Assembly: GCF_015206895.1 (NCBI RefSeq)
Contig: NZ_JADEXU010000021.1
Span: 1-64,000, forward strand
Direction of reading: 5' to 3'
DNA length: 64,000 nt
From: Nostoc sp. LEGE 12450
GTDB lineage: Bacteria; Cyanobacteriota; Cyanobacteriia; Cyanobacteriales; Nostocaceae
Made by a program: the position numbers and the translations under genes. Shown here piece after piece: positions 57,108 to 64,000 of this stretch; the stretch's first letter is position 1; each line of letters opens with the position of its first letter. The notes beneath the pieces are model-generated. The model had not been told where the DNA came from, did no database searches, and was given only the letters and a program-made list of their open reading frames with translations.

Positions 57108-58610
57108 TTATTCTTTGGCTAAAAAGCTAGGGTTTTGAGTTGTGGTTTCTGGTAATTCACCTTCATAAGCTGCGGCAAAAGAACCTTTTGGTTCTTTGAG
57201 GAAGAAGGCACACATAAAAGCACAGATTAGTGCAGCTATACCCATTGTGGTAAATAGTGTGGGAGCGTCGGTTAAGCTAAAAATTGTCAGGTAAACCACA
57301 CCGCCAAAATTACCGTAAGCTCCCACATTGCCGGCAATTTGTCCAGTGGCTTCCTTCTTAATCATGGGTACGATGCTGTAGGTTGCACCGCAACCAGCTT
57401 GAGCAAAGTAAGCGGCAAACATTGTAACTGCGATCGCTAGCGGAATTGGCCAGTTACCATTAATAAAATGTGCAATCAAATAACTAACTCCAATGCCAGC
57501 ACTAATAATTGTCATTGTCCATTTACGGGAGCTAAATTTATCAGAAATTAAGCCACCACTGGGACGAGAAACCAAATTTAAGAACGGATAGGTAGCAGCA
57601 ATCATCCCAGCTACAACATGCTCTAAAGCAAAAGTTTTTTCAAAAAATGCTGGGAGCATAGAAACAACTGCCAGTTCGCTCCCAAAGTTAGTTATGTAAG
57701 TGAATTCGAGTAAAGCTACTTGACCAAATTGAAAGCGTTCAGATGCAGGGTAAGTTTTCTTGCCAATTAGAAGTTCTCGATTTACTTCCCAAGCTTTATA
57801 ACTTTGGTAAGCAAACAATCCTGCTAATACCAACCAAGTCAAATACATTTGACTTAGAGTTAGGAAGTGAATTTTCTTTTGTTCTAAGCGCCAAGCCAAT
57901 AAACCCAAGGCGAAAATCAAACCGAAATTCGAGATCATCATCGCCCAGAAGCTTTTAATACTGGTCACTTCCAGGGAACCATTCTTTTTAGGTTTATTGT
58001 AGACTTTGCCTGTGGGCGTATCTTGGACAGTGTTGTAATAAATTACGCCATAGATAGCTGTAATGATACCTGTAAGTGCGATCGCTAATCGCCAGTTAGA
58101 AGCACCACCAGAGAAAAAGCTAGTAGAAATTGCAAGTATCGGTAAGGCAAACTCTGCGCCAAAAGCTCCGAAGTTGCCCCAACCGCCATAAATGCCTTGA
58201 GCAATTCCCATCTCTTTCGGTTGGAACCATTCTGCCACCATGCGGATACCGACAACAAACCCAGACCCGACAATTCCCATCAGCAAACGACTGATGACTA
58301 ATTGATTAAAATCTTGCGCTAGCGCTGTTGCTAAACAAGGAACAACTGCAAACATCAGCAAGATTGAGTAGGTGATTCTGGGGCCAAAACGATCCAGAAG
58401 CATCCCAATGATTAACCGGGCGGGAATTGTGAGAGCGAGGTTACAAATGCCCAAGGTTTTGATTTGCTCAGGCGCTAAACTTAGCTCTTTGCCAATGGTT
58501 GTAGCGAAGGGAGCAAAGTTAAACCAACAGACAAAGGTGAGAAAGAAAGCAAACCAAGTCTGATGTAAGATGCGGTAGCGATCGCTGAATGAAAATAATT
58601 TTTTAAGCAT
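57108..58610 (-). CDS. nrtP: Nitrate/nitrite permease NrtP (MFS)
   Basis: 500 aa major facilitator permease with 12 predicted helices, of the nitrate/nitrite porter family used by Nostoc punctiforme and marine cyanobacteria instead of the NrtABCD transporter. Typical motifs are LAPEQIKTLGICNLALTIPA, IIGMLLDRFGPR and the VASNWRL-like GGASNWRLAIALTG. The nitrate signature glycines are visible (YGGWGNFGAFGAEF and GNVGAYGNFGG). The location between nirA and narB on one strand makes the assignment firm. ATG at 58610; no strong ribosome-binding site. Confidence 0.94.
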   Translation of the reverse strand: MLKKLFSFSDRYRILHQTWFAFFLTFVCWFNFAPFATTIGKELSLAPEQIKTLGICNLALTIPARLIIGMLLDRFGPRITYSILLMFAVVPCLATALAQDFNQLVISRLLMGIVGSGFVVGIRMVAEWFQPKEMGIAQGIYGGWGNFGAFGAEFALPILAISTSFFSGGASNWRLAIALTGIITAIYGVIYYNTVQDTPTGKVYNKPKKNGSLEVTSIKSFWAMMISNFGLIFALGLLAWRLEQKKIHFLTLSQMYLTWLVLAGLFAYQSYKAWEVNRELLIGKKTYPASERFQFGQVALLEFTYITNFGSELAVVSMLPAFFEKTFALEHVVAGMIAATYPFLNLVSRPSGGLISDKFSSRKWTMTIISAGIGVSYLIAHFINGNWPIPLAIAVTMFAAYFAQAGCGATYSIVPMIKKEATGQIAGNVGAYGNFGGVVYLTIFSLTDAPTLFTTMGIAALICAFMCAFFLKEPKGSFAAAYEGELPETTTQNPSFLAKE

Positions 58611-58674
58611 TCTAATTGAAGAGGTAAAGAAGTGCGGGAGATTGTAAAACTGTTGGGTTAGCTTGTTTATCGAA

Positions 58675-58765
58675 CAAAGATCCCCCCAACCCCCCTTAAA
58701 AAGGGTGGCTATTTTCTTCCTTTACCCCCTTCTTAAGGGAGTCGCCACAGGCGGGGGAATCTTAT
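58675..58765. repeat. Palindromic repeat between nirA and nrtP
   Basis: C/G-rich block with inverted pieces, CCCCCTTAAAAAGGG and CCCCCTTCTTAAGGG, and a closing GGCGGGGG. This is a usual cyanobacterial short repeat. It may form hairpins in the nirA-nrtP transcript. Confidence 0.6.
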
Positions 58766-58783
58766 TTTCGGAAATACCAGTTA

Positions 58784-60367
58784 CTAACCGCTAATTACTA
58801 AGGCTTCTTGCTTGAGTTTTGCCCCAAAGTTTTTGATTAGTAAGTCTTGCAATAATGGCTGCAAGTCTTCGCACGGTAAGCCTTTGATAACGCAAGTTCC
58901 TAAATGAGCGTCTTTGCCGACTTTACCGCCCATATATATATCAACACCTTCCAAGGTTTTGCCATTTTTACGAGTTTTGGTTCCCATTAAGCCGATGTCT
59001 GCAACTTGGGGCTGGCCGCAAGAGTTGGGGCAACCTGTCCAGTGAATTCGGACTGGATTGGTGAAGATTAAGTCTGCTTCTAAGGCTTTAATCATTTCCA
59101 GGGCGCGGTTTTTGGTTTCGATGAGAGCGAAGTTGCAAAATTGTGCGCCTGTGCAAGATACTAGCGATCGCGCCAGTAAACCTGGATCAATAGAGAACCT
59201 TTCTAGTAATGGTTCTGTTAAAAATGTTGCTAACCGCGAGTCAGAAATGTTGGGGATGACGATGTTTTGCTCAACTGTAAAGCGAATTTCGCCACTGCCA
59301 TAAACTTCTGCCATACGTGCAATTTCAAACATATCTTCGGCATACAACCGACCGACGGGAATATTTAAACCTGCGTAATTTAATCCCGTTTGCTTTTGTT
59401 TATATACTCCGAGATGGTCGCGTTTTTCCCAGTCGATCTCGTCTTTTGCGGCTGCGGGTAATAATGATTTACCCAAACGGCTTTCTACTTCTGCTCGAAA
59501 CTTCTCTACACCCCATTCATCAATTAGCCACATCAAGCGGGATTTTTGCCGATTGGCACGCGGCCCGTTGTCACGAAAGACTTCCAAAACTGCTCTACAT
59601 ACAGCTACCACATCTTCTGGAGCCACCCAAGCATTTAGAGGAATCGCCGCCTCACAACGTTTAGCTGAGAAAAAGCCACCGACGAGGATGTTAAAGCCAA
59701 ATATCGGCGATTGAGACAATTCTTGCCCAGTCGCTTCCTTAAATGCTGGAACAAAAGCTAAATCGTTAATTTCAGCGTGAACTGAATTGTCTCTTCCACC
59801 TGCGATCGCAATGTTAAATTTCCGTGGTAAGTTGCTAAACTCTGGGTTTCCTTCACCTTTGTTGGTGAGCATATCTTGAATTTGTTGTATCAACTCTCGT
59901 GTGTCGTACAACTCATCTGCATCTAAACCCGCTACCGGATCGCCTGTAATATTGCGGATGTTATCCATCCCTGATTGGATAGTGGTTAAACCAACTGCGT
60001 GAAATCTATTAAAGATATCTGGTAAATCTTCAATTCTGATTCCCCGTAATTGGATATTCTGTCTGGTGGTAATATCGGCGCACCCATCATCTCCGTAACG
60101 CTGCACCACTTGGGCTAAAACACTCATCTGACTGCTGGTGAGAATACCATTAGGCATCCGTAACCGCATCATAAACTTACCTGGGGTAACAGGGCGGAAA
60201 AACACGCCTACCCACTTGAGCCGATGATCGCGATCTGTTTCGTCCATTGCTTCCCAGCCCAAGGCGGCAAATTTCTCTATATCTTCCCTGATGGCGAGTC
60301 CATCTTTTTGCGCCTTGAATTTCTCGAATTTATTGAGGCTGGTAGTCGTAGTTGTTGTGTCTGTCAT
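58784..60367 (-). CDS. nirA: Ferredoxin-nitrite reductase NirA
   Basis: About 527 aa ferredoxin-dependent nitrite reductase that makes ammonium from nitrite using a sirohaem and a [4Fe-4S] cluster. Cluster cysteines are C405 and C411 (CTGAQFC), C446 and C450 (GCPNSC). Two ferredoxin-like and two nitrite/sulfite reductase half domains are apparent. The frame is open to an ATG at 60418, but the ATG at 60367 begins MTDTTTTTTSLNKFEKFKAQ and better fits the family. An NtcA box lies about 285 bp upstream, as in other cyanobacterial nirA operons with long leaders. It is the first gene of the nitrate operon. Confidence 0.95.
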   Translation of the reverse strand: MTDTTTTTTSLNKFEKFKAQKDGLAIREDIEKFAALGWEAMDETDRDHRLKWVGVFFRPVTPGKFMMRLRMPNGILTSSQMSVLAQVVQRYGDDGCADITTRQNIQLRGIRIEDLPDIFNRFHAVGLTTIQSGMDNIRNITGDPVAGLDADELYDTRELIQQIQDMLTNKGEGNPEFSNLPRKFNIAIAGGRDNSVHAEINDLAFVPAFKEATGQELSQSPIFGFNILVGGFFSAKRCEAAIPLNAWVAPEDVVAVCRAVLEVFRDNGPRANRQKSRLMWLIDEWGVEKFRAEVESRLGKSLLPAAAKDEIDWEKRDHLGVYKQKQTGLNYAGLNIPVGRLYAEDMFEIARMAEVYGSGEIRFTVEQNIVIPNISDSRLATFLTEPLLERFSIDPGLLARSLVSCTGAQFCNFALIETKNRALEMIKALEADLIFTNPVRIHWTGCPNSCGQPQVADIGLMGTKTRKNGKTLEGVDIYMGGKVGKDAHLGTCVIKGLPCEDLQPLLQDLLIKNFGAKLKQEALVISG

Positions 60368-60621
60368 GAGGCTGACTCTCGTGAGAATTTGTGCTGCTAA
60401 TTGCCCAATATCAATCAACCCGTAGTTCCATTAGGTGGTGTATCTACGAGGGTTAGGGAATAAAGACTTAATATTTGATTACGGCTGATTATTGTTACTC
60501 AAAAGCATTCCAAGTGAAACTTCAAATCCGTGGTTAGTTAAGAAAAACTTGTCGCCATTTACATCTGTAAAATTTGTCAAGCAGGTTTAGATAATGTTCA
60601 TGTAACAATTTCGATACTCAT

Positions 60622-60663
60622 AACTTAAGACGATATTTCTGTTAAAATCGTATAAATTGTTAC
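60622..60663 (-). promoter_or_regulatory. NtcA-activated promoter of the nirA operon
   Basis: The palindromic site GTATAAATTGTTAC (60650-60663) matches GTA-N8-TAC, the NtcA consensus. Reading the minus strand, it is followed by exactly 22 bases and then TAAGTT (60622-60627), a match to the -10 pattern TA-N3-T. This is the canonical class II NtcA promoter arrangement. The start site would be about 60615, giving a 5' leader of about 250 bases to the nirA ATG at 60367. NtcA is the global nitrogen regulator of cyanobacteria, so the operon should be switched on without ammonium. Confidence 0.88.
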
Positions 60664-60807
60664 GATTTTTTAGTAAAATTGCTGAAAAAGGATATGTAAT
60701 ATGCATTTTTTGCATCAAGGTCAGCCAATGAGCCACTTAAAGCGCTTGATAAAAAGTGTTTGACATGATCCAAGCGGTTTTGGATTGCCATAGATTAATC
60801 CAAAATT

Positions 60808-60880
60808 GTTCGACTGAGCATCGCTAAAGCGAAAGCTTCGTTAACGCGTAGCGTCTCAAAGAGAAGTCGAAGTCCAAAAT
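60808..60880. repeat. Short dispersed repeat inside a TCCAAAAT duplication
   Basis: GC-richer block (GACTGAGCATCGCTAAAGCG, then TTAACGCGTAGCGTC) lies between two copies of TCCAAAAT, one near 60800 and one near 60873. The flanking duplication suggests a small element insertion. It sits 20 bp upstream of the Rieske gene start. Confidence 0.45.
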
Positions 60881-60899
60881 CTAAAATTGAGTGGCACTT

Positions 60900-61310
60900 A
60901 TGAAACGTCGTGATTTTATAAATTGGGTAGGTTTGGGTTTGATAGCGAGTTCTCTACCTGTAGCGATCGCAGCTTGTTCTTCTCAAACACCTTCTGCAAC
61001 TGGAGATTGGCAAACAGTAGGCACTTCGGCAGAATTAGATAAAACTGGTCAATTGTTGGCTAAAAACTCACCGGCTGGGCCTGTGTTGGTAGTCAGTACA
61101 TCTAAAGCTGCAATGACAGCTGTTAACCCTACCTGTACTCACGCAGGTTGCACCGTAGAATGGAAAGCTGAGACAAAAAAATTCGCTTGTCCCTGTCATG
61201 GTTCAGAATTTGGGGTTGATGGTAAAGTGCAAAAAGGGCCAGCGACAGAAGCACTTAAAACTTACGCCGCCAAAATTGAAGGTAATTCAGTTCTAGTCAA
61301 GCCAACCTAA
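60900..61310 (+). CDS. Rieske [2Fe-2S] protein, exported
   Basis: 136 aa from the ATG at 60900; a GTG at 60891 is less likely. The N-terminus MKRRDFINWVGLGLIASSLP resembles a twin-arginine signal, with a cysteine at C26 (AIAACSS) that could be a lipobox. The Rieske ligands are C79 and H81 (PTCTHAGC), C97 and H100 (CPCHGSEF), with C84 and C99 forming the usual disulfide. It is much shorter than the cytochrome b6f Rieske protein PetC, so is a small soluble or lipid-anchored electron carrier. It may have a role near nitrate or oxygen metabolism, but nothing here proves it. Confidence 0.88.
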   Translation: MKRRDFINWVGLGLIASSLPVAIAACSSQTPSATGDWQTVGTSAELDKTGQLLAKNSPAGPVLVVSTSKAAMTAVNPTCTHAGCTVEWKAETKKFACPCHGSEFGVDGKVQKGPATEALKTYAAKIEGNSVLVKPT

Positions 61311-61311
61311 T

Positions 61312-61364
61312 GGAGGCAGGAGGCAGGAGGCAGAAGGGAGAAGGCAGAAGGCAGGAGGAAGAAG
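61312..61364. repeat. Heptanucleotide STRR repeat (GGAGGCA)n
   Basis: About seven imperfect tandem copies of GGAGGCA/GAAGGCA, directly after the Rieske gene stop. It is a second STRR family in the window. Confidence 0.8.
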
Positions 61365-61387
61365 ATTGATAATTAAAGCAGGGTATC

Positions 61388-62683
61388 GTGAGTAATATCA
61401 ACCAGCTTTTGGTGCAAGCCCAGACAGCATATAATTCAGCTGATTGGTCATCACTGATTCAATATTTACAACAATTAATTTTAGGGTCAGACTCACAACA
61501 TCCAGAGGTAGTTAAAAATCGACAATATCTGCTGACATTAGCAATTTCAATGTTAGAGATGGGGGATTTTCAACAACGCTGGGAAATCACCAAAGTTTTG
61601 ACTCACTTGGGAAATATTGCCATCCCACCACTGATTGACATCTTAGAAGATGAAGATGCAGAGGAAGAATTACGGTGGTATGCAGCGCGAACTTTGGGCG
61701 AATTTCAGCACCCAGAAGCGATCGCACCCTTGGTTGAATTATTGAAAACTGATGAGGATGAAGAACTCAAAGCGATCGCAGCCACAGCACTAGGTAAAAT
61801 GGGTACTGTTGCTATTACTTCACTAACTGAACTTCTAGCAGATGAAGATACAAGACTTTTAGCAGTGCGATCGCTTTCCTGTATTCCCCAAACAGAAACT
61901 ATCACACCGCTATTGAGTGTAGTGCAAGATTCACAAGCCACAATCCGCACTGCTGCAATTGAAGCCCTCAGCAGTTTTCATGACGAACGTATACCACCAA
62001 TCTTGTTAAACGCTTTGGATGATATCGCTGCTACAGTTAGGCGTGCAGCAGTGCTTGGTTTAGGTTTTCGCCCCGACTTGCGCGAAGCATTAGATTTGGT
62101 GACGAGATTGCAACCCAAGCTTTACGACTTTAATCTTGATGTTTGTTGTGTAGCCGCAGTTTCCCTTTCTCGGATGGGTGGTAATGACGCTGCAAAACAT
62201 TTATTTAATTTGTTGATTTCACCTCAGACACCAACAAAGCTGCAATTAGAAACCATCCGCGCTTTAAGTTGGGTGGGTACACCATCTAGTTTGGAATATT
62301 TGCAAACAGCATTTAATCAAATCACTTCAGAGACACTTTGGCAAGAAATTATCACTGTTTTGGGGCGAGTCCAAAAGCCGCAAACTACACAAGCGGTAGA
62401 AATATTATTGCAAATACTGCAATCGCAACATCCAGCTACAGAGATTGCTAATGTAAAAAGTGCGATCGCCTTGTCTTTAGGACAGCTAGGCGAAATACAA
62501 GCAATTGAACCATTGATTTCACTGCTAGCTGATTCTAATGTATCGGTGAGACTACACGCGATCGCTGCACTCAAAAATTTGGATGGGGAAGTTGCACATC
62601 AAAAATTGGAGCAGTTAGCAAATAACGCTGCACTCACACCAGATTTGCAACAAGGAATAGCGATCGCTTTAGCTGAGTGGTAA
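61388..62683 (+). CDS. HEAT-repeat protein (PBS lyase-like repeats)
   Basis: 431 aa protein made of HEAT-like repeats through most of its length, of the type found in phycobilin lyases and their scaffolding relatives. Repeat signatures are seen as IPPLIDILEDEDAEEELRWY, AARTLGEFQHPEAIAPLVEL and later ALSSFHDERIPPILLNALDD. No signal peptide or membrane helix. The start codon is GTG at 61388. The repeats alone do not show whether it is a lyase (CpcE/NblB family) or a general scaffold. It follows the Rieske gene by 77 bp. Confidence 0.85.
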   Translation: MSNINQLLVQAQTAYNSADWSSLIQYLQQLILGSDSQHPEVVKNRQYLLTLAISMLEMGDFQQRWEITKVLTHLGNIAIPPLIDILEDEDAEEELRWYAARTLGEFQHPEAIAPLVELLKTDEDEELKAIAATALGKMGTVAITSLTELLADEDTRLLAVRSLSCIPQTETITPLLSVVQDSQATIRTAAIEALSSFHDERIPPILLNALDDIAATVRRAAVLGLGFRPDLREALDLVTRLQPKLYDFNLDVCCVAAVSLSRMGGNDAAKHLFNLLISPQTPTKLQLETIRALSWVGTPSSLEYLQTAFNQITSETLWQEIITVLGRVQKPQTTQAVEILLQILQSQHPATEIANVKSAIALSLGQLGEIQAIEPLISLLADSNVSVRLHAIAALKNLDGEVAHQKLEQLANNAALTPDLQQGIAIALAEW

Positions 62684-62765
62684 TTTCCCTCAATCTTCCG
62701 ATATTTTGTATTTCACTCAAGCGAGAACCTCTGTAGCTAAACTGCAAAAGTATAGTATTATAAAA

Positions 62766-62785
62766 TATAACGAGCGTTCGATATA
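62766..62785. promoter_or_regulatory. Probable TetR operator
   Basis: TATAACGAGCGTTCGATATA is palindromic at 16 of 20 positions (TATA-n-CGA-n-CG-n-TCG-n-TATA). It ends 12 bases upstream of the TetR ATG. It is the expected size and place for an autoregulatory TetR site. Confidence 0.65.
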
Positions 62786-62797
62786 AAAAAATGAGTC

Positions 62798-63400
62798 ATG
62801 CCTAAGATTGTTGACCATGAGCAATACCGTAAAGAACTGCTCGACAAGTGCTTTGATTTATTTGCCCAAAAAGGCTATGGTTCCATTACTATGCGTCAAA
62901 TTGCTGAAGGATTAGGGGTTTCTACTGGTACGTTGTACCACTATTTTCCTAGCAAACAAGCCTTATTTGAGCAATTGGCCCAAGAAATATGTGAGCAAGA
63001 TTTAAGTGCAGCATTGGCTGAATTAGAAGGGGCGCAAACCCTACAAGCGGCAATGGAAGCACTAGGTAGGTATCTAGTGAAAAACGAAGATTACTTTATT
63101 AAATGGACTTATATTTGGATTGATTTTTGTCAACATCAAGACTCAAAGGAAATGTTGAGTAATAGTGTTTTTAAGCGGACTAACCAGCGTTATCAGCAGG
63201 CAGCCTGCGATTTTTTAGGTATTCAAGATCCGGTATTGGCTTCCTTTGTCTTGAGCTTTGTCAACGGTTTAATTTTGGAGAAGTTATGGGGTGATGAAAC
63301 AATTGATTTTATTGAACAATGTACATTGTTAGGCAAAATGCTCACGGCATATTTGCCGCAAGAGTTAGGAGTTAGAAATAAAACAGATTTTGAGAGCTAG
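62798..63400 (+). CDS. TetR/AcrR family transcriptional regulator
   Basis: 200 aa repressor of the TetR family. The N-terminal helix-turn-helix runs about 8-55 with LLDKCFDLFAQKGYGSITMR and GLGVSTGTLYHYFPSKQALF. The C-terminal ligand-binding and dimer domain is divergent, so the ligand cannot be predicted. The gene is followed by an HlyD/DevB-type fusion protein gene starting 18 bp later, which suggests that the regulator controls the exporter. A palindromic operator lies just before its start. Confidence 0.92.
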   Translation: MPKIVDHEQYRKELLDKCFDLFAQKGYGSITMRQIAEGLGVSTGTLYHYFPSKQALFEQLAQEICEQDLSAALAELEGAQTLQAAMEALGRYLVKNEDYFIKWTYIWIDFCQHQDSKEMLSNSVFKRTNQRYQQAACDFLGIQDPVLASFVLSFVNGLILEKLWGDETIDFIEQCTLLGKMLTAYLPQELGVRNKTDFES

Positions 63401-63418
63401 ATTTTTTAGGAGAGTAAA

Positions 63419-64000
63419 ATGGTTTTGTCAAAAAAGTCTTCTAATAATAAAGGGTTAATTGCATTAGTAATTGTAGCTACTTTGATTACAGGTGGAATTG
63501 TTGTTTATGGAATTTCTCGGTCTGGGTTAGTTGGTCAAACAGAGAAATCTGAGCCAGTAGAAACCACGCCCAAAATTCAAAAAGTGGCTGCATTAGGACG
63601 ACTCGAACCCGAAGCTGAGGTAATTAGCTTGTTTGCGCCCTTGGCATTGGATGGCGATCGCATTGCCAAAATTTTAGTCAAAGAGGGCGATCGCGTTCAA
63701 GCCGGACAGATGGTAGCAATTTTAGATGCCCGCGATCGCTTACAAACTGCTGTACTACAAGCCCAACAACAAGTTAGAGTTGCCCAAGCTAAATTCAAGC
63801 AAGTGCAAGCTGGAGCAAAAGCAGGAGAAATTAACGCCCAGCAAGCCAGTGTTGAACGCCTTGAAGCCCAGTCTCAAGGAGACAAAACAGCGCAGCAGGA
63901 AGCGATATTCCGCATAGAGGCGCAGTGGGAAGGGGACAGAATCGCGCAAGAGGCAACCATTAAGAAGCTAGAGGCAGAACTGAAAAATGCCGAAGCCGAA
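63419..64000 (+). CDS. HlyD/DevB-type membrane fusion protein (partial)
   Basis: First 194 residues of a gene that runs off the window. It has an N-terminal membrane helix (about 13-32), then VAALGRLEPEAEVISLFAPL and a lipoyl-like hairpin (IAKILVKEGDRVQAGQMVAI), followed by a coiled-coil region (from about 115) beginning VLQAQQQVRVAQAKFKQVQA. This is the layout of DevB-like membrane fusion proteins, which link an ABC transporter to an outer-membrane channel; DevBCA exports heterocyst glycolipids. The start ATG at 63419 has AGGAGAG upstream. It follows the TetR gene by 18 bp. Confidence 0.9.
   Translation, partial: MVLSKKSSNNKGLIALVIVATLITGGIVVYGISRSGLVGQTEKSEPVETTPKIQKVAALGRLEPEAEVISLFAPLALDGDRIAKILVKEGDRVQAGQMVAILDARDRLQTAVLQAQQQVRVAQAKFKQVQAGAKAGEINAQQASVERLEAQSQGDKTAQQEAIFRIEAQWEGDRIAQEATIKKLEAELKNAEAE

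Noticed and set aside
60602-60617. Second NtcA-like site (GTA then TAC)
   Set aside because: The spacing is 10 bases rather than 8, and no properly placed -10 follows.
61312-61364. Purine-rich tract as a ribosome-binding or leader element of the HEAT gene
   Set aside because: It is a regular heptamer repeat and lies too far upstream to place the start codon.

Overview
The window looks like chromosomal DNA of a filamentous, probably heterocyst-forming cyanobacterium of the Nostoc type. Signs of this are the AT-rich base composition, many copies of the HIP1 palindrome GCGATCGC, heptanucleotide STRR repeats, several small nested-palindrome repeats, an NdhM subunit of the photosynthetic NDH-1 complex, a ferredoxin-type nitrate/nitrite reductase pair, a group 2 sigma factor, and a DevB-like membrane fusion protein at the right edge. 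No tRNA, rRNA, CRISPR array, prophage or complete insertion sequence was seen.

Layout. 49-2403 is a PAS/GAF-controlled class III nucleotide cyclase. 3160-4323 is a secreted family 10 xylanase. 4511-18018 is an eleven-gene exopolysaccharide block, all on the minus strand: Wzc-like chain-length/kinase protein, six glycosyltransferases or glycosyltransferase-like proteins, a Wzx flippase, a Wzy-like polymerase, a PhyH-type dioxygenase and a WecG/TagA-type transferase. 18019-20873 is gene-poor and holds one small secreted protein and decayed fragments. 20874-22475 holds a sigma factor and a ureidoglycolate-lyase-like cupin. 22609-31042 holds a TPR-CHAT protein, a GGDEF/EAL protein, a glycosyltransferase and a carboxyl-terminal protease. 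31353-37352 holds a YdcF protein, an asymmetric heterodimeric ABC exporter and an O-methyltransferase beside the stump of an acyl-CoA ligase gene. 37980-40655 holds the stump of a two-partner-secretion exoprotein, a Uma2 protein and an intact TpsB outer-membrane transporter. 41036-44875 holds a small secreted protein, a response regulator, a small conserved protein and ndhM. 45377-52029 is a phosphoprotein-signalling block: a PP2C phosphatase, a CHAT-FHA fusion, an unknown protein and a divergent FHA-PrsW membrane protease. 52819-60367 is the nitrate assimilation region (nirA, nrtP, narB, a nitrate-reductase-associated protein, a PsiE-like protein) read from a near-perfect NtcA promoter. 60900-64000 holds a Rieske protein, a HEAT-repeat protein, a TetR regulator and the start of an HlyD/DevB-type exporter subunit.

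How the genes work together. The exopolysaccharide block can assemble repeat units (glycosyltransferases), flip them (Wzx), polymerise them (Wzy) and control length and export (Wzc), but the initiating sugar-phosphate transferase and the outer-membrane Wza channel are not in the window. The nitrate region is complete for uptake and reduction to ammonium. TetR probably controls itself and the exporter behind it through a palindrome next to its start codon.

The points most worth a second look are the PP2C / CHAT-FHA / FHA-PrsW block, the cyclase whose transition-state arginine is replaced by cysteine, the two relics of a TpsA exoprotein next to orphan partners, the acyl-CoA ligase stump with a one-base deletion beside a methyltransferase and an exporter, and the 41-bp tandem repeat between nrtP and narB.
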